From Actinomycetota bacterium (GTDB lineage Bacteria > Actinomycetota > Nitriliruptoria > Nitriliruptorales > JAHWKO01): a DNA stretch of 64,000 nt. The stretch lies in NCBI GenBank assembly GCA_019347675.1, contig JAHWKW010000008.1:1-64000 (forward strand). The letters are read 5' to 3'. Position 1 is the stretch's first letter. Each line of letters opens with the position of its first letter. Shown here piece by piece: positions 41,931 to 50,542 of the stretch. Below the pieces are notes generated by a model, which was not told where the DNA came from, searched no databases, and worked only from the letters and a program-made list of their open reading frames with translations. The position numbers and the translations under genes were made by a program.

Positions 41931-42398
41931 TCAGCTGGTCGGATCCTGCGGGACCTCACCGCGCCACGCGCCGGTCTCCTCACCCCGCGTCTCGATGAAC
42001 TCCTTGAAGCGCTGCAGATCTCCTTTGGCTCGCTGGTCGGTGAGGTTGAGCGCGTCGGCCGCCTTCTCGGCGAAGTCGTCCGGCTCGATCTGCAGCTGCA
42101 GCATCACCCGGGTGGTGTTGTCGTCGATCTTGTGGAACGTCACCGCCCCGGCGTTGGTGGTTTCGCCGATGGCTTCCCAGGCGATGCGCTGATCAGGTGT
42201 CTGCTCGGTGATCTTCGCGCTCCACTCACGCTCCACACCCGCGATCTGCGCCTTCCATTGCAGGGTCGTGTCATCGATCTGACGGACCTCCTCGACACCC
42301 CGCATGAAGCGGGGGAACTCCTCGAACTGCGTCCACTGGTTGTACGCCGTGCGGACCGGGACGTTGACCTCGATGCTCTGTTCGATCGTCTTGGTCAT
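41931..42398 (-). CDS. SRPBCC-family (cyclase/dehydrase-like) protein
   Basis: 155 residues. The START/SRPBCC pattern runs throughout: SIEVNVPVRTAYNQWTQFEE opening strand and helix, FPRFMRGVEEV, and a C-terminal long helix (LQRFKEFIETRGEE). Actinobacterial relatives are annotated polyketide cyclase/dehydrase or CoQ10-binding-like proteins and often respond to stress; ligand unknown. Cytosolic, ATG start. Confidence 0.8.
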   Translation of the reverse strand: MTKTIEQSIEVNVPVRTAYNQWTQFEEFPRFMRGVEEVRQIDDTTLQWKAQIAGVEREWSAKITEQTPDQRIAWEAIGETTNAGAVTFHKIDDNTTRVMLQLQIEPDDFAEKAADALNLTDQRAKGDLQRFKEFIETRGEETGAWRGEVPQDPTS

Positions 42399-42544
42399 GG
42401 CGGTCTCCTCATCATGGGTTGGGTGGGGGCGGGTGCGTCACCGCCGCGCAGGTCGTTGCCACCGTGGCCGGCGTCGGACGTCCGCGCAGGGCAACGTCCC
42501 CGACCATCGTCGCGACGAACGGGCACTGGACCGGCGGCCGCGGG

Positions 42545-43309
42545 TCAGCCGTGGACGTCGAGGATCGCCCGGACGCCGAAGTGGTCGGACACGATGGGCG
42601 CGTCGTCCCCGCGCAGCACGACCGCGGCGTCGACCACTTTCAGGCCGCGGACCAGGATGTGGTCCACGCGGCGGCGCAGGAGACTCGGCTGCCAGACGTA
42701 GGGGTTGTCGGGGTGGAAGGTCCACTCCTCCTCGCCGTCGCCGCCGTGACGTCGGGCGTAGCAGTCGACCAGCGGCTCGAACGCCTCGTGCGGTTCGGTG
42801 AGGACGCGGAGCGTCGGTGAGCCGGGGACGTCGTTGAGGTCGCCCAAGAGGATGGCCGGTCCTGTCCACGACGCGAACTCCTCACGGATCCGCTTGGCCT
42901 GCTGCACGCGGACGTCGGTGGCGTCCAGGGGCCAGGTCAGGTGGGTGTTGCCAACCAGGATGTTCCCACCGTCGCCGAGAACGATCTCGATCAGCTGCAG
43001 CGCCCTGGGGTCATCCGAAACCCCCGGCAGCGTGACGGCGGCGCGCTCTTGGCCGGGAAGGTCCGTCAGCAACGACAGAGCCTCGCCCAGCTCGCCGTCG
43101 CGTCCGACGACACGATGGTGGGCGACGGTGGCGTACCCGACCTCCTCGGCGATGCGGTGGGCCTGGGACCGGCCGTCGAGGTCGTCGACCTCCTGAAGGC
43201 CGACCACGTCCGGGCGGTGGGACCGCAGGTACCGGACGAGGCCGGCCATCCGTTCGTCACGGGGCGGGTTGGTCCCCCACACGTTGATCGTCAGCACCGT
43301 CAGTTGCAC
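42545..43309 (-). CDS. Endonuclease/exonuclease/phosphatase (EEP) family hydrolase
   Basis: About 254 residues. Metal and catalytic residues of the DNase I fold are visible: Asn in LTINVWG, Glu in GLQEVDDLDG, Asp-x-Asn in LLGDLNDVPGS, Asp in VDHILV, and His in VSDHFGVRA. It cleaves a phosphodiester or phosphomonoester; nucleic acid, sphingomyelin and inositol phosphate are all possible. GTG at 43309 matches the family start; a GTG at 43321 is possible. Divergent from the next gene. Confidence 0.83.
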   Translation of the reverse strand: MQLTVLTINVWGTNPPRDERMAGLVRYLRSHRPDVVGLQEVDDLDGRSQAHRIAEEVGYATVAHHRVVGRDGELGEALSLLTDLPGQERAAVTLPGVSDDPRALQLIEIVLGDGGNILVGNTHLTWPLDATDVRVQQAKRIREEFASWTGPAILLGDLNDVPGSPTLRVLTEPHEAFEPLVDCYARRHGGDGEEEWTFHPDNPYVWQPSLLRRRVDHILVRGLKVVDAAVVLRGDDAPIVSDHFGVRAILDVHG

Positions 43310-43423
43310 GCTCGGCCCCACGCTGAAGTCGGTTCATCATGCCGTTGGTCGGGCCGACCGCCGTGGCGGCGGCGGCCAGGGAGCGAGCAGCGGGGTCGGA
43401 ACGCTGGGCTAGGTTCGGTCGCG

Positions 43424-44416
43424 ATGGCTGACACGCCGCTGGCCGCGGGGAAGGTTCCCGTCGATCTTCTCGCGTCGCTCCTCGACGGCTTCGGCCCGAC
43501 ACCGCCCGAGGTCCGGGTCGGGCCGGGGATCGGGGAGGACGCCGCCGCCATCGACGTCCCCGCCGGGATCCTGGTCGTGGCCACCGACCCGGTGACCCTC
43601 ACGGGCAGCGACGTGGGCGCGTTCGCGGTCGTGGTCAACGCCAACGACGTCGCGGTCATGGGCGCCAGGCCACGGTGGTTCCTCGCCTCGGTCCTGCTCC
43701 CGCAGGGGACGACGGAATCGGAGCTGCGTGAGCTCTTCGCCGACCTTCGCATGGCGCTCGACGACGTCGGCGCCGCTCTCGTCGGGGGCCACACGGAGGT
43801 CACCGCGGCGGTCACCCAGCCTGTCGTGGTCGGCCAGATGATCGGCCTGGTGGACGACCGGCGGGTCGTCGCAACCTGCGGTGCGCGACCCGGTGACGTC
43901 CTCGTGCAGAGCGGAGCGGTCCCGGTCGAAGGCGCCGCCGTCCTAGCGGCCGAGGCGGCCGACCGGCTCGGCGAGGTCGATCCCGCCACGCTCGACGCCG
44001 CACGGAACGCCATCCGCGACCCTGGGATCTCCGTGGTCGACGGCGCGATCCTCGCTGCGCAGCTAGGAGCAACGGCGTTGCACGACCCGACCGAGGGGGG
44101 CTTGGCGTCCGGCCTGCACGAGCTCGCACGGGCATCGGGGGTGGGGCTACGGGTGGACGCCGACGCGATCGCGTGGTTCGAACCTGGCCTGTCGGTGTGT
44201 CGGGCTCTGGGTGCGGACCCCTGGGCGACCCTGGCGTCGGGCTGCCTGCTCGCGACCTTCCCGCCCGACATGGCCCGCGAGGCCGTCGACGCGCTGCGCC
44301 GCCATGGCGTGACCGCCGCGACGGTCGGCGAGGTGATCGAGGGCGAGGCAGTCACGAAGGCATCAGGGGAGCCGGTTGCGTGGCCCGAGCGCGATGAGGT
44401 CGCGCGTCTGACCTGA
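43424..44416 (+). CDS. AIR synthase-related protein (HypE/ThiL-like)
   Basis: 330 residues. The PurM-like fold shows the ATP-binding opening GPGIGEDAAAIDVP, TDPVTLTGSDVGAFAVVVNAND, the VGGHTEVTAAV motif, and the second-domain HDPTEGGLASGLHELA. These match the HypE/AIR synthase-related family rather than PurM itself. HypE dehydrates a carbamoyl on its C-terminal Cys, but no PRIC-type C-terminus is present here, so hydrogenase maturation is not supported. ATP-dependent, substrate unknown. Confidence 0.8.
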   Translation: MADTPLAAGKVPVDLLASLLDGFGPTPPEVRVGPGIGEDAAAIDVPAGILVVATDPVTLTGSDVGAFAVVVNANDVAVMGARPRWFLASVLLPQGTTESELRELFADLRMALDDVGAALVGGHTEVTAAVTQPVVVGQMIGLVDDRRVVATCGARPGDVLVQSGAVPVEGAAVLAAEAADRLGEVDPATLDAARNAIRDPGISVVDGAILAAQLGATALHDPTEGGLASGLHELARASGVGLRVDADAIAWFEPGLSVCRALGADPWATLASGCLLATFPPDMAREAVDALRRHGVTAATVGEVIEGEAVTKASGEPVAWPERDEVARLT

Positions 44417-44454
44417 CTGTGGCGCGCTCCGCTCGTCAGGCGGCGCGGGGGCGG

Positions 44455-45072
44455 TCACGGGGTCGCGCGCGGCGCCGGCGTCCCGACGAACTGCAGACTG
44501 GCCACCATCTCGTCGAGGACCTGCCTCTTCGTCTCGAAGTCGAGTTCGCCGGCGTCGTAGGTCACCGCGATGAGCGTCGCCCCATCGAGGTCGACGGCGT
44601 AGCGGTAGACACGCATGCCGTCGGGGACGAGCGCCTGACCGGTGCCCTCACCTTCGACGCGGACAGCCTGACGCCCAGCGACGGTCGTCTCCTCCCGGCT
44701 CGTCTCGTCCACGGCCATGTCTTCCTCCGCGACCCGCTCGAAGGACACGTTCTCCGCACGGATGGCGATCGCGACGTCGAACCCGATCTGGGTTCCCGGC
44801 TCGATATCGATGGGTTCCGGGTCGAACAAGCTGCACTCGGCAAGGACGTCGCCCGTGTTCGTCTCCCAGTCCGCGGGGTAGTCGATCCGGTAGGCCGCGT
44901 CGGCGTTCTCGCAGCTCGCGGTCCGGGCCATGGGACCGGTCGCCACCGGGCTGGCGGGAGTCGTCACCGTCTCGGCGGGGCTGGTCGGGCTGACCGGCTC
45001 CTCTTCCGGTGCGCGCTGGCAGGCGGTCACGGCCAGCATGATGACGGCCAGGACAAGGACGAACCGCGACAT
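44455..45072 (-). CDS. Putative lipoprotein
   Basis: 205 residues. Signal peptide with lipobox AVTACQ at residue about 18, a Pro/Thr/Ser/Glu-rich spacer (residues 20-48), then a globular domain with ENADAAYRIDYPADWETN, the PsbP/'YPxxW' pattern of surface lipoproteins, and a paired Cys (CEN…AECS). It ends in a helix before SLQFVGTP. Function unknown; ligand binding outside the membrane is plausible. Confidence 0.78.
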   Translation of the reverse strand: MSRFVLVLAVIMLAVTACQRAPEEEPVSPTSPAETVTTPASPVATGPMARTASCENADAAYRIDYPADWETNTGDVLAECSLFDPEPIDIEPGTQIGFDVAIAIRAENVSFERVAEEDMAVDETSREETTVAGRQAVRVEGEGTGQALVPDGMRVYRYAVDLDGATLIAVTYDAGELDFETKRQVLDEMVASLQFVGTPAPRATP

Positions 45073-45171
45073 CAGGGTCCCTCTCGTCGTGCGGATTCTT
45101 GGTCGGCCATGTGGGAAGAGCCGCCCCGCTATGGCAACGTCGGCGCGTTGGCACCGTAGGGGCCGACCCGG

Positions 45172-45396
45172 TCAGCGCAGCGGACGGACCCCGCCGGACG
45201 GGTACGCCTTCTGGTTGCTGGAATACCCAGGGTCATCGAGGCTGAGGTCGACGTGGCCGGGACCGCGACGGTCCGCGACGACCAGGACCGGATCAGCGAG
45301 GAGCAGCTGAGCGCGGGTGCGCGCTGCCGGCTTCGGCGTTGCGTCGTGAACCGCCTCGGACGCCGCGGCGAGCAGTTGATCGGGGAGGGTCCACAT
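45172..45396 (-). CDS. Hypothetical small protein, doubtful
   Basis: 74 codons, ATG at 45396, whose start overlaps the merR ATG on the opposite strand. The sequence (helix DQLLAAASEAVHDATPKP, then strands LLADPVLVVADRRG) looks protein-like but there is no ribosome site and no known family. It could be chance frame in a GC-rich divergent region. Confidence 0.3.
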   Translation of the reverse strand: MWTLPDQLLAAASEAVHDATPKPAARTRAQLLLADPVLVVADRRGPGHVDLSLDDPGYSSNQKAYPSGGVRPLR

Positions 45397-45796
45397 GCGG
45401 ATCGGTGAGCTCGCCGACGAGGTCGGCGTCGACCCCAAGACCATCCGCTACTACGAGTCGATCGCGCTGCTCCCCGAACCGCCCCGCACGGCCGCGGGCT
45501 ACCGCCACTACGGCCCCGAAGACGTCGAGCGGTTGGCGTTCGTCCGCCGCGCCACCGAACTGGACCTGCGCCTCGATGAGATCCGTGAGATCCTGGCGCT
45601 GCGCGACCGGGGCGTGCGTCCCTGCGACTACGTCCTGGAGGTCGCGAGACAGCGGATCACCGAGTTGGACCAGCGCATCGTCCAGATGCGCCAAGCCCGC
45701 AACGAGCTGGAACGCCTCCTCGCACGCACCCCATCAGCCGAGCAGGCAGGCCGCTACTGCGAGCTGATCGAACACCGCACCTCGAACGGGGCGTGA
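45395..45796 (+). CDS. MerR-family transcriptional regulator (metal-type)
   Basis: 133 residues, GGAGGG ribosome site. The HTH and wing are MRIGELADEVGVDPKTIRYYE and PPRTAAGYRHYGPEDVERL. The dimer helix spans residues about 75-115. Cys at about 76 (RPCDYV) and Cys near the C-terminus (GRYCELIEH) resemble the ligand set of ZntR/CueR/PbrR-type metal sensors, though the exact CxxxxxxxxC loop of CueR is not obvious. Likely responds to a soft metal. No operon partner is visible; the following 355 bases hold no gene. Confidence 0.85.
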   Translation: MRIGELADEVGVDPKTIRYYESIALLPEPPRTAAGYRHYGPEDVERLAFVRRATELDLRLDEIREILALRDRGVRPCDYVLEVARQRITELDQRIVQMRQARNELERLLARTPSAEQAGRYCELIEHRTSNGA

Positions 45797-46151
45797 CCCC
45801 CATGGGATGGGCCAGCCGTGCGGCATGACAGGCGCTGTCCGCATCAGGTCATCCGGGTCAAGGCGGTCGCGTCCAGCGCCGTGTTGCCCTGGGGCATCGG
45901 TGTTGCCTGTCGCCGGTGCCGCCCGGGTCGACTCCGAACGTCGCAGACCATCGGTGTCGGCTACCCCGAGGGGCGTGGAAGGCGGTCACCCACGGCGGGC
46001 GCACCACCAGCGAAAGAGACGCACCGCAAGCCAACAGCGAGCAATACCGAAGCTGCGACGCAGCAGCGCCGAAGCACGCGTGTCGCTGTGTTCCTCACGA
46101 CGCGACTCCACGAGCCGCAGGATGCGCCGACGTGGCGGGGGGACACAGGGT
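45797..46151. other. Intergenic region with no recognised gene
   Basis: 355 bases between the merR stop and the serine hydrolase stop (convergent). Open frames cross it but lack ribosome sites, family features or normal composition. No clear terminator hairpin was found. Confidence 0.5.
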
Positions 46152-47300
46152 CTACAGCGCCACTGCTCCCCGCAGGGCGTCCAGGGTCAGCCGCCATAGC
46201 TCCATGTGATCCGGGGGCGGATCGCGCTCGGTGTGCAGCCGGTTGGTGAGGAGGACGACGACCGCCTCCGCCCGGGGCACCACAGCGATCTCACAGCCGG
46301 TGAAGCCTCCGTGACCGAAGCCGACCCTCTCGCGTCCCCAGTCGCAGCGACGTGTCCACCACCCTCGGCCCTGCCCGCGGTCGTAGGGCTCACGGAGGAA
46401 CCGTTCCAGGGTCGAACGATCCCAGATGCTCGCCCCGCCGTTCAGCGTGTCGGACAGCGCGCCGCCGAACGCAGCGAGGTCCGATGCGGTGGAGAAAGCA
46501 CCTGCCGATCCCGCCACGCCTCCGAAAGAGTGAGCGGCGTTGCCGTCCTGTGCCTCACCGACGAGGGTGTGGGTTCGCCAGTGGCGGAAGTCGCCCGGGG
46601 ATCCGTCCACGGCCTCGGGGTCGTTCGTCTCGATCATCCGCTGCTCCGTGCGGTTGCCCGTCGAGGTGGCGGCGATCAACCCACGGGTCTGTTCCAGCGG
46701 CTGGAAGCACGTGGCCGTCATGCCGTGCGGCGTGAAGATCTCCCGTTCGCAGAACCGGTCGAGCCGCTCACCGGTCACCTGTTCGACGATCCCACCGAGG
46801 AGGATGAAGCCGAGATCCGAGTAGCGCCGGCGACGGTCCGCGCGATGCCTGACGCCGTGGTGGCAGACCCACTCGAGCGCCTCGTCGCGCTGCTTGGCGT
46901 AGAGGTAGACGGGCTGCCACGCGGCGAGGCCGCCTCGGTGGGTGAGCAACTGATCGACGGTGAGGGGAGCCGGGCCCGATCCGAGCGCGGGGAGGAAGGT
47001 CTTCGCCGGCGTGTCGAGGGCGATCTCACCGTCCGCCTCGAGCCGCATGATCGCCGACGTGGTGAACACCTTCGTGATCGACGCGATGTCGAAGATCGTG
47101 TCCTTGGTCATCGGTCGCGGGTGCTCGATCGGACCTTCGTGGTCGTGGGTCTGCGCCCACCCGTAGGCACGGTGGAAGACGGCGACTCCACCGCGCGAGA
47201 TCAGGGCGACGGCCCCTGGAGTGACCGGGCCGGGGACGAGGTCACCGAGACTTCGGTGGAGCAACTCCAGCGGGTCCACATCCGAACGGGAGCCGGTCAC
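46152..47300 (-). CDS. Serine hydrolase (beta-lactamase/penicillin-binding protein family)
   Basis: 382 residues, no signal peptide, so probably cytosolic. Class C/esterase EstB-like motifs: the SITK nucleophile box in FDIASITKVFTTSAIMRLEA, Tyr in RRYSDLGFILLGG, and a late FGHGGFTGCEI giving the HGG (KTG-equivalent) box. In several genomes such hydrolases accompany amino-sugar recycling genes, where they remove peptide or amide groups. It lies 55 bases after nagA and is probably the operon's last gene. Role in muropeptide trimming is inference. Confidence 0.8.
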   Translation of the reverse strand: MTGSRSDVDPLELLHRSLGDLVPGPVTPGAVALISRGGVAVFHRAYGWAQTHDHEGPIEHPRPMTKDTIFDIASITKVFTTSAIMRLEADGEIALDTPAKTFLPALGSGPAPLTVDQLLTHRGGLAAWQPVYLYAKQRDEALEWVCHHGVRHRADRRRRYSDLGFILLGGIVEQVTGERLDRFCEREIFTPHGMTATCFQPLEQTRGLIAATSTGNRTEQRMIETNDPEAVDGSPGDFRHWRTHTLVGEAQDGNAAHSFGGVAGSAGAFSTASDLAAFGGALSDTLNGGASIWDRSTLERFLREPYDRGQGRGWWTRRCDWGRERVGFGHGGFTGCEIAVVPRAEAVVVLLTNRLHTERDPPPDHMELWRLTLDALRGAVAL

Positions 47301-47355
47301 GGGGTACGGGTCTCCTGCGTCAGGCCGGCGGGAGCCGGGGGGTCGCGCCGGATGG

Positions 47356-48465
47356 TCAGGTTTGGGCTCCGCTCACGAGCACCCGGCGAAGTTCCAGGCG
47401 ATCGTCGAGGACGACCAGATCGGCGCGTGCGCCCGGCCGGAGCACGCCGAGATCGCCACGCTGCAGTAGGCGAGCGGGGACGGCCGCGGCCGCGTCGAGG
47501 GCGTCTGCGAGTGGGACGCCGAGTTGGTGCAGGTTGCGGACGGCATCGATCATGGTCAGGGCGCTCCCGGCGAGGGTGCCGTCCTCGCGGCGGGCCTCCC
47601 CGTCGACGACCTCGACGGTGACGTCGCCGAGCCGGTAGCTGCCGTCACCGACGCCAGCGGCGGCGATGGCGTCGGTGACGAGCGCGAGCCGCCCCGCTGC
47701 GGCGCGCCACGCGAGCTTCACGGTCTCTGCCGCGAGGTGGTGGCCGTCGACGATCAACGTGACCACGACGTCGTCTCGGGTGAGGGCGACGCCGACGATC
47801 CCCGGCCTGCGAGGGATCATCCGCGTCATCGCGTTGAACAGATGGGTGACGGCTCGCACCCCTCGGTCGAACGCCGCATGGGCGGTCTCCGCGTCGGCGT
47901 CGGTGTGTCCGGCGGAGACCAGGATGCCCCGGCCACGGAGGAGATCGACGAGCTCGAGGGCCCCCGGCAGTTCCGGCGCGAGGGTGACCGTCGTGACGTG
48001 CCCGGCCGACACGATGCGCTCCAGCAGGCCACGTTCGGGATCTCGACGCGGCCCGGCCGGGTGCGTGCCAAGCCGCTGGCGCGACAGGAACGGGCCTTCG
48101 AGGTGGGCACCGACGATCCGGGGCAGGACCTCACCCCCGCCGCCTCCATGGCGGCGGGCCGTCTCCATCACCCGCACCGCGGCGACGAGGCGCTCCTCGG
48201 GGGCGGTGATGAAGGTCGGCTGGTATGCCGTGACACCGGTGCGCACCAGCGCCTCGCCCGCCGTCCGGTACCCGTCCGGATCCGCGCCCAGCAGGTCGAC
48301 GCCGCCGAACCCGTTCACCTGGAGATCGACGAAGCCGGGGGCGGCGAGGCCTCCTCGCCCCGCGGGGCTCACCCCCACCAGGGCGACCCGGCCCTCGTCG
48401 ATCTCGACGTCGCCGGGCACGATCTCCCCGTCGACGAGTGCGGCGGCCGCCCCGAGACGCGTCAT
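47356..48465 (-). CDS. nagA: N-acetylglucosamine-6-phosphate deacetylase
   Basis: 369 residues. Metal and catalytic residues: GFVDLQVNGFGGVD replaces the usual HxH region of amidohydrolases as in NagA, Glu in GAHLEGPFLS, His in LVSAGHTDADAETA and THLFNAMTRM, catalytic Asp in LALVTDAIAAAG. It converts GlcNAc-6-phosphate (product of MurQ) to glucosamine-6-phosphate. The start overlaps the anmK stop by ATGA. Product would feed glycolysis via NagB, not present in this window. Confidence 0.93.
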   Translation of the reverse strand: MTRLGAAAALVDGEIVPGDVEIDEGRVALVGVSPAGRGGLAAPGFVDLQVNGFGGVDLLGADPDGYRTAGEALVRTGVTAYQPTFITAPEERLVAAVRVMETARRHGGGGGEVLPRIVGAHLEGPFLSRQRLGTHPAGPRRDPERGLLERIVSAGHVTTVTLAPELPGALELVDLLRGRGILVSAGHTDADAETAHAAFDRGVRAVTHLFNAMTRMIPRRPGIVGVALTRDDVVVTLIVDGHHLAAETVKLAWRAAAGRLALVTDAIAAAGVGDGSYRLGDVTVEVVDGEARREDGTLAGSALTMIDAVRNLHQLGVPLADALDAAAAVPARLLQRGDLGVLRPGARADLVVLDDRLELRRVLVSGAQT

Positions 48466-49634
48466 CCCGGCCCTTCGATCACGAGCCGTCGCGGACGGCG
48501 CTCCGCCGGAGCAGGGACGGTGAGGGGGCCGCGGCCCGGCGTGAGCGAGCCCAGGATCCGGCTGCCGCGCGCGCCGGTGCAGCTCGGGAGGGTACCGGCG
48601 ATGCCGTTCCAGCTGAGGAAGCCGAGGACGGCGAAGGCGTACGCCTCCTTGCTGTCGGGGGGCAGCCCCCAGACGTCAGAGGTGACGACGTCGGCCGGGG
48701 CGAGCTCGGCTGCGAGCATCCGCATGAGCGTCGCGTTGCGGACCCCGCCGCCGCTTGCGGTGACGCGCCCGACCGCGAACGGGCGGAGCGCGTCGGCGAT
48801 CACCCGCGCGACGGCGGCGGTGAGCGTGGCGAGGACGTCCTCGAGCTCGCCGACGGGCGCCCGCGCGAGCGTCTCGTCGAGGTATGGGCGGTTGAAGCGC
48901 TCCTTCCCGGTCGTCTTCGGAGGTGACCGCCGGTAGTAGGGATCGTCGAGGAGCACGTCGAGCAGCACGTCGTTCACCCGCCCGCGGGCCGCGAGCGCTC
49001 CGCCCTCGTCCCAGCCTGCGCCGTCGCCGTGCCGGCGGACCGCGGCGTCGAGGAGCGCGTTCGCTGGTCCGACGTCGAAGGCGACCGGATCGGTGTCGGG
49101 CGTGACGACGGTGAGGTTCGCGATCCCACCGAGGTTGAGAGCCGCCTCCGGCTGCTCCGAGCCGCCGAGGAGGAGCGCGTCCACGAGGCTGACCAGCGGC
49201 GCGCCCTGACCTCCCGCGGCGACGTCGCGGACGCGGAGATCGGAGACCACCGGCAGACCGGTGCGTTCGGCGATCCATGCGGGGTTGCCGAGCTGCAGGG
49301 TGCCGCGCACCGCTCCGTCCTCCACCCAGTGGTGGACGGTCTGTCCATGCGAGACGACGAGGTCGGCGCGGTCGGTGCTGAGCGCATCGATGCCAGCGGC
49401 GCCCGCGTTCGCGAACGTCTGGCCGAGTTCGCTGTCGAGCCTGCACAGCTGCGCCGCGGTCAGGCTGTGGCCGGCCAGCACGCTGTCGAGGAGGTCGCGC
49501 ACGGCGTCTGGGAAGGGATGCGTCGTGGCCCCCAGCGTCCGGACGCGGATGCTGTCGTCGTGGAGGCGCACGTCGGCGGCGGCGACGTCGACGGCATCCG
49601 CGGACGTGCCCGACATGAGCCCGATCACGATCAT
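48462..49634 (-). CDS. anmK: Anhydro-N-acetylmuramic acid kinase
   Basis: 390 residues. Family signatures: IGLMSGTSADAVDVAAAD, VSHGQTVHHW, LGNPAWIAERTGLPVVSDLR, GGQGAPLV, ALNLGGIANLTV, FDVGPANALLD and WDEGG. It opens the 1,6-anhydro ring of anhMurNAc and phosphorylates it to MurNAc-6-phosphate. The usual SLDGVD appears as SADAVD, keeping the second Asp. The ATG at 49634 overlaps the murQ stop (ATGA); longer open sequence upstream is antisense-like and rejected. Confidence 0.94.
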   Translation of the reverse strand: MIVIGLMSGTSADAVDVAAADVRLHDDSIRVRTLGATTHPFPDAVRDLLDSVLAGHSLTAAQLCRLDSELGQTFANAGAAGIDALSTDRADLVVSHGQTVHHWVEDGAVRGTLQLGNPAWIAERTGLPVVSDLRVRDVAAGGQGAPLVSLVDALLLGGSEQPEAALNLGGIANLTVVTPDTDPVAFDVGPANALLDAAVRRHGDGAGWDEGGALAARGRVNDVLLDVLLDDPYYRRSPPKTTGKERFNRPYLDETLARAPVGELEDVLATLTAAVARVIADALRPFAVGRVTASGGGVRNATLMRMLAAELAPADVVTSDVWGLPPDSKEAYAFAVLGFLSWNGIAGTLPSCTGARGSRILGSLTPGRGPLTVPAPAERRPRRLVIEGPG

Positions 49635-50542
49635 CGCGGCGGGACGCCGACAGCGGCCCGGACCGCGCCCCCGGCTTCGTCGAGCCGCCGTCGTGCCGTC
49701 TCCGCATCGACCCCGGCGGCGATGCTGACGATCGCGGTCTTCACGTCGCCGTCCGCCGCGTCCAGCGCCTCGTCGACCGCGGCCGGACCCGCACCGGTGG
49801 CTTCGGCGACGATCCGGCGGGCCCGCTCCCGGAGCTTGTCGTTCGTCGCCTGCACATCCACCATCAGGTTGCCGAAGGTCCTGCCGAGCCGGACCATCGC
49901 GACGGTCGAGATCGTGTTGAGCACGAGTTTCTGCGCCGTCCCGGCCTTCAGGCGTGTCGAGCCGGCGATGACCTCTGCACCGACCGGGATCTCGATCGGA
50001 TGGTCGACCCGGGCGCTGAGCGGCGTGCCGGGGTTGCAACTCACGCCGACGGTGAGGGCTCCGGCCGCGCGCGCCGCATCGACCGCTGCCAGGACGTAGG
50101 GGGTGCGGCCGGACGCGGCGATCCCGACGACCGCGTCCCCGTGGTCCACCCCCGACTCGATGATGTCCCGCTCCGCGGCGTCGGTGTCGTCCTCGGCCCC
50201 CTCGACCGCGGTTTTCCCGGCGTCGGGGCCACCGGCGAGGAGGGCGACGACACGACCGGGAGCGACACCGAACGTCGGGCCGCACTCTGCGGCGTCGAGC
50301 TGCGCCAGCCGCCCCGACGTTCCCGCACCGACGTAGACCAGCCTCCCACCGACCCGCAACCGCTCGACGATCGCGTCGATCGCCGCGGTCAACGGGTCCG
50401 TGGCCGTCGCGACCGCGGCGGGGACGGTGGCGTCCTCGCGGTTCATGAGGCGGACGAGCTCGCCGGTCGGGCGCAGGTCCAGGTCGGCGAGGTCGGGGCG
50501 GACCTGCTCGGTGAGGAGGTCGCCGACGTCGCGGTCAGCCAT
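49631..50542 (-). CDS. murQ: N-acetylmuramic acid 6-phosphate etherase
   Basis: 303 residues. A SIS sugar-phosphate isomerase domain with RLVYVGAGTSGRLAQLDAAE, GPTFGV, the catalytic Glu in AAECGPTF, VEGAEDD, and TRLKAGTAQKLVLNTIST. It cleaves the D-lactyl ether of MurNAc-6-phosphate to GlcNAc-6-phosphate plus D-lactate. The start overlaps the preceding gene by 8 bases. This enzyme links the two kinases upstream to NagA and explains the D-lactate oxidase encoded at the head of the operon. Confidence 0.95.
   Translation of the reverse strand: MADRDVGDLLTEQVRPDLADLDLRPTGELVRLMNREDATVPAAVATATDPLTAAIDAIVERLRVGGRLVYVGAGTSGRLAQLDAAECGPTFGVAPGRVVALLAGGPDAGKTAVEGAEDDTDAAERDIIESGVDHGDAVVGIAASGRTPYVLAAVDAARAAGALTVGVSCNPGTPLSARVDHPIEIPVGAEVIAGSTRLKAGTAQKLVLNTISTVAMVRLGRTFGNLMVDVQATNDKLRERARRIVAEATGAGPAAVDEALDAADGDVKTAIVSIAAGVDAETARRRLDEAGGAVRAAVGVPPR

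Noticed and set aside
45818-46249. Open frame in the region between merR and the serine hydrolase
   Set aside because: No ribosome site or recognisable domain, and it runs antisense into the hydrolase gene.
48933-48946. GGTAGTAGGG string resembling an operator half-site
   Set aside because: Only half of the dyad, located inside anmK coding sequence.
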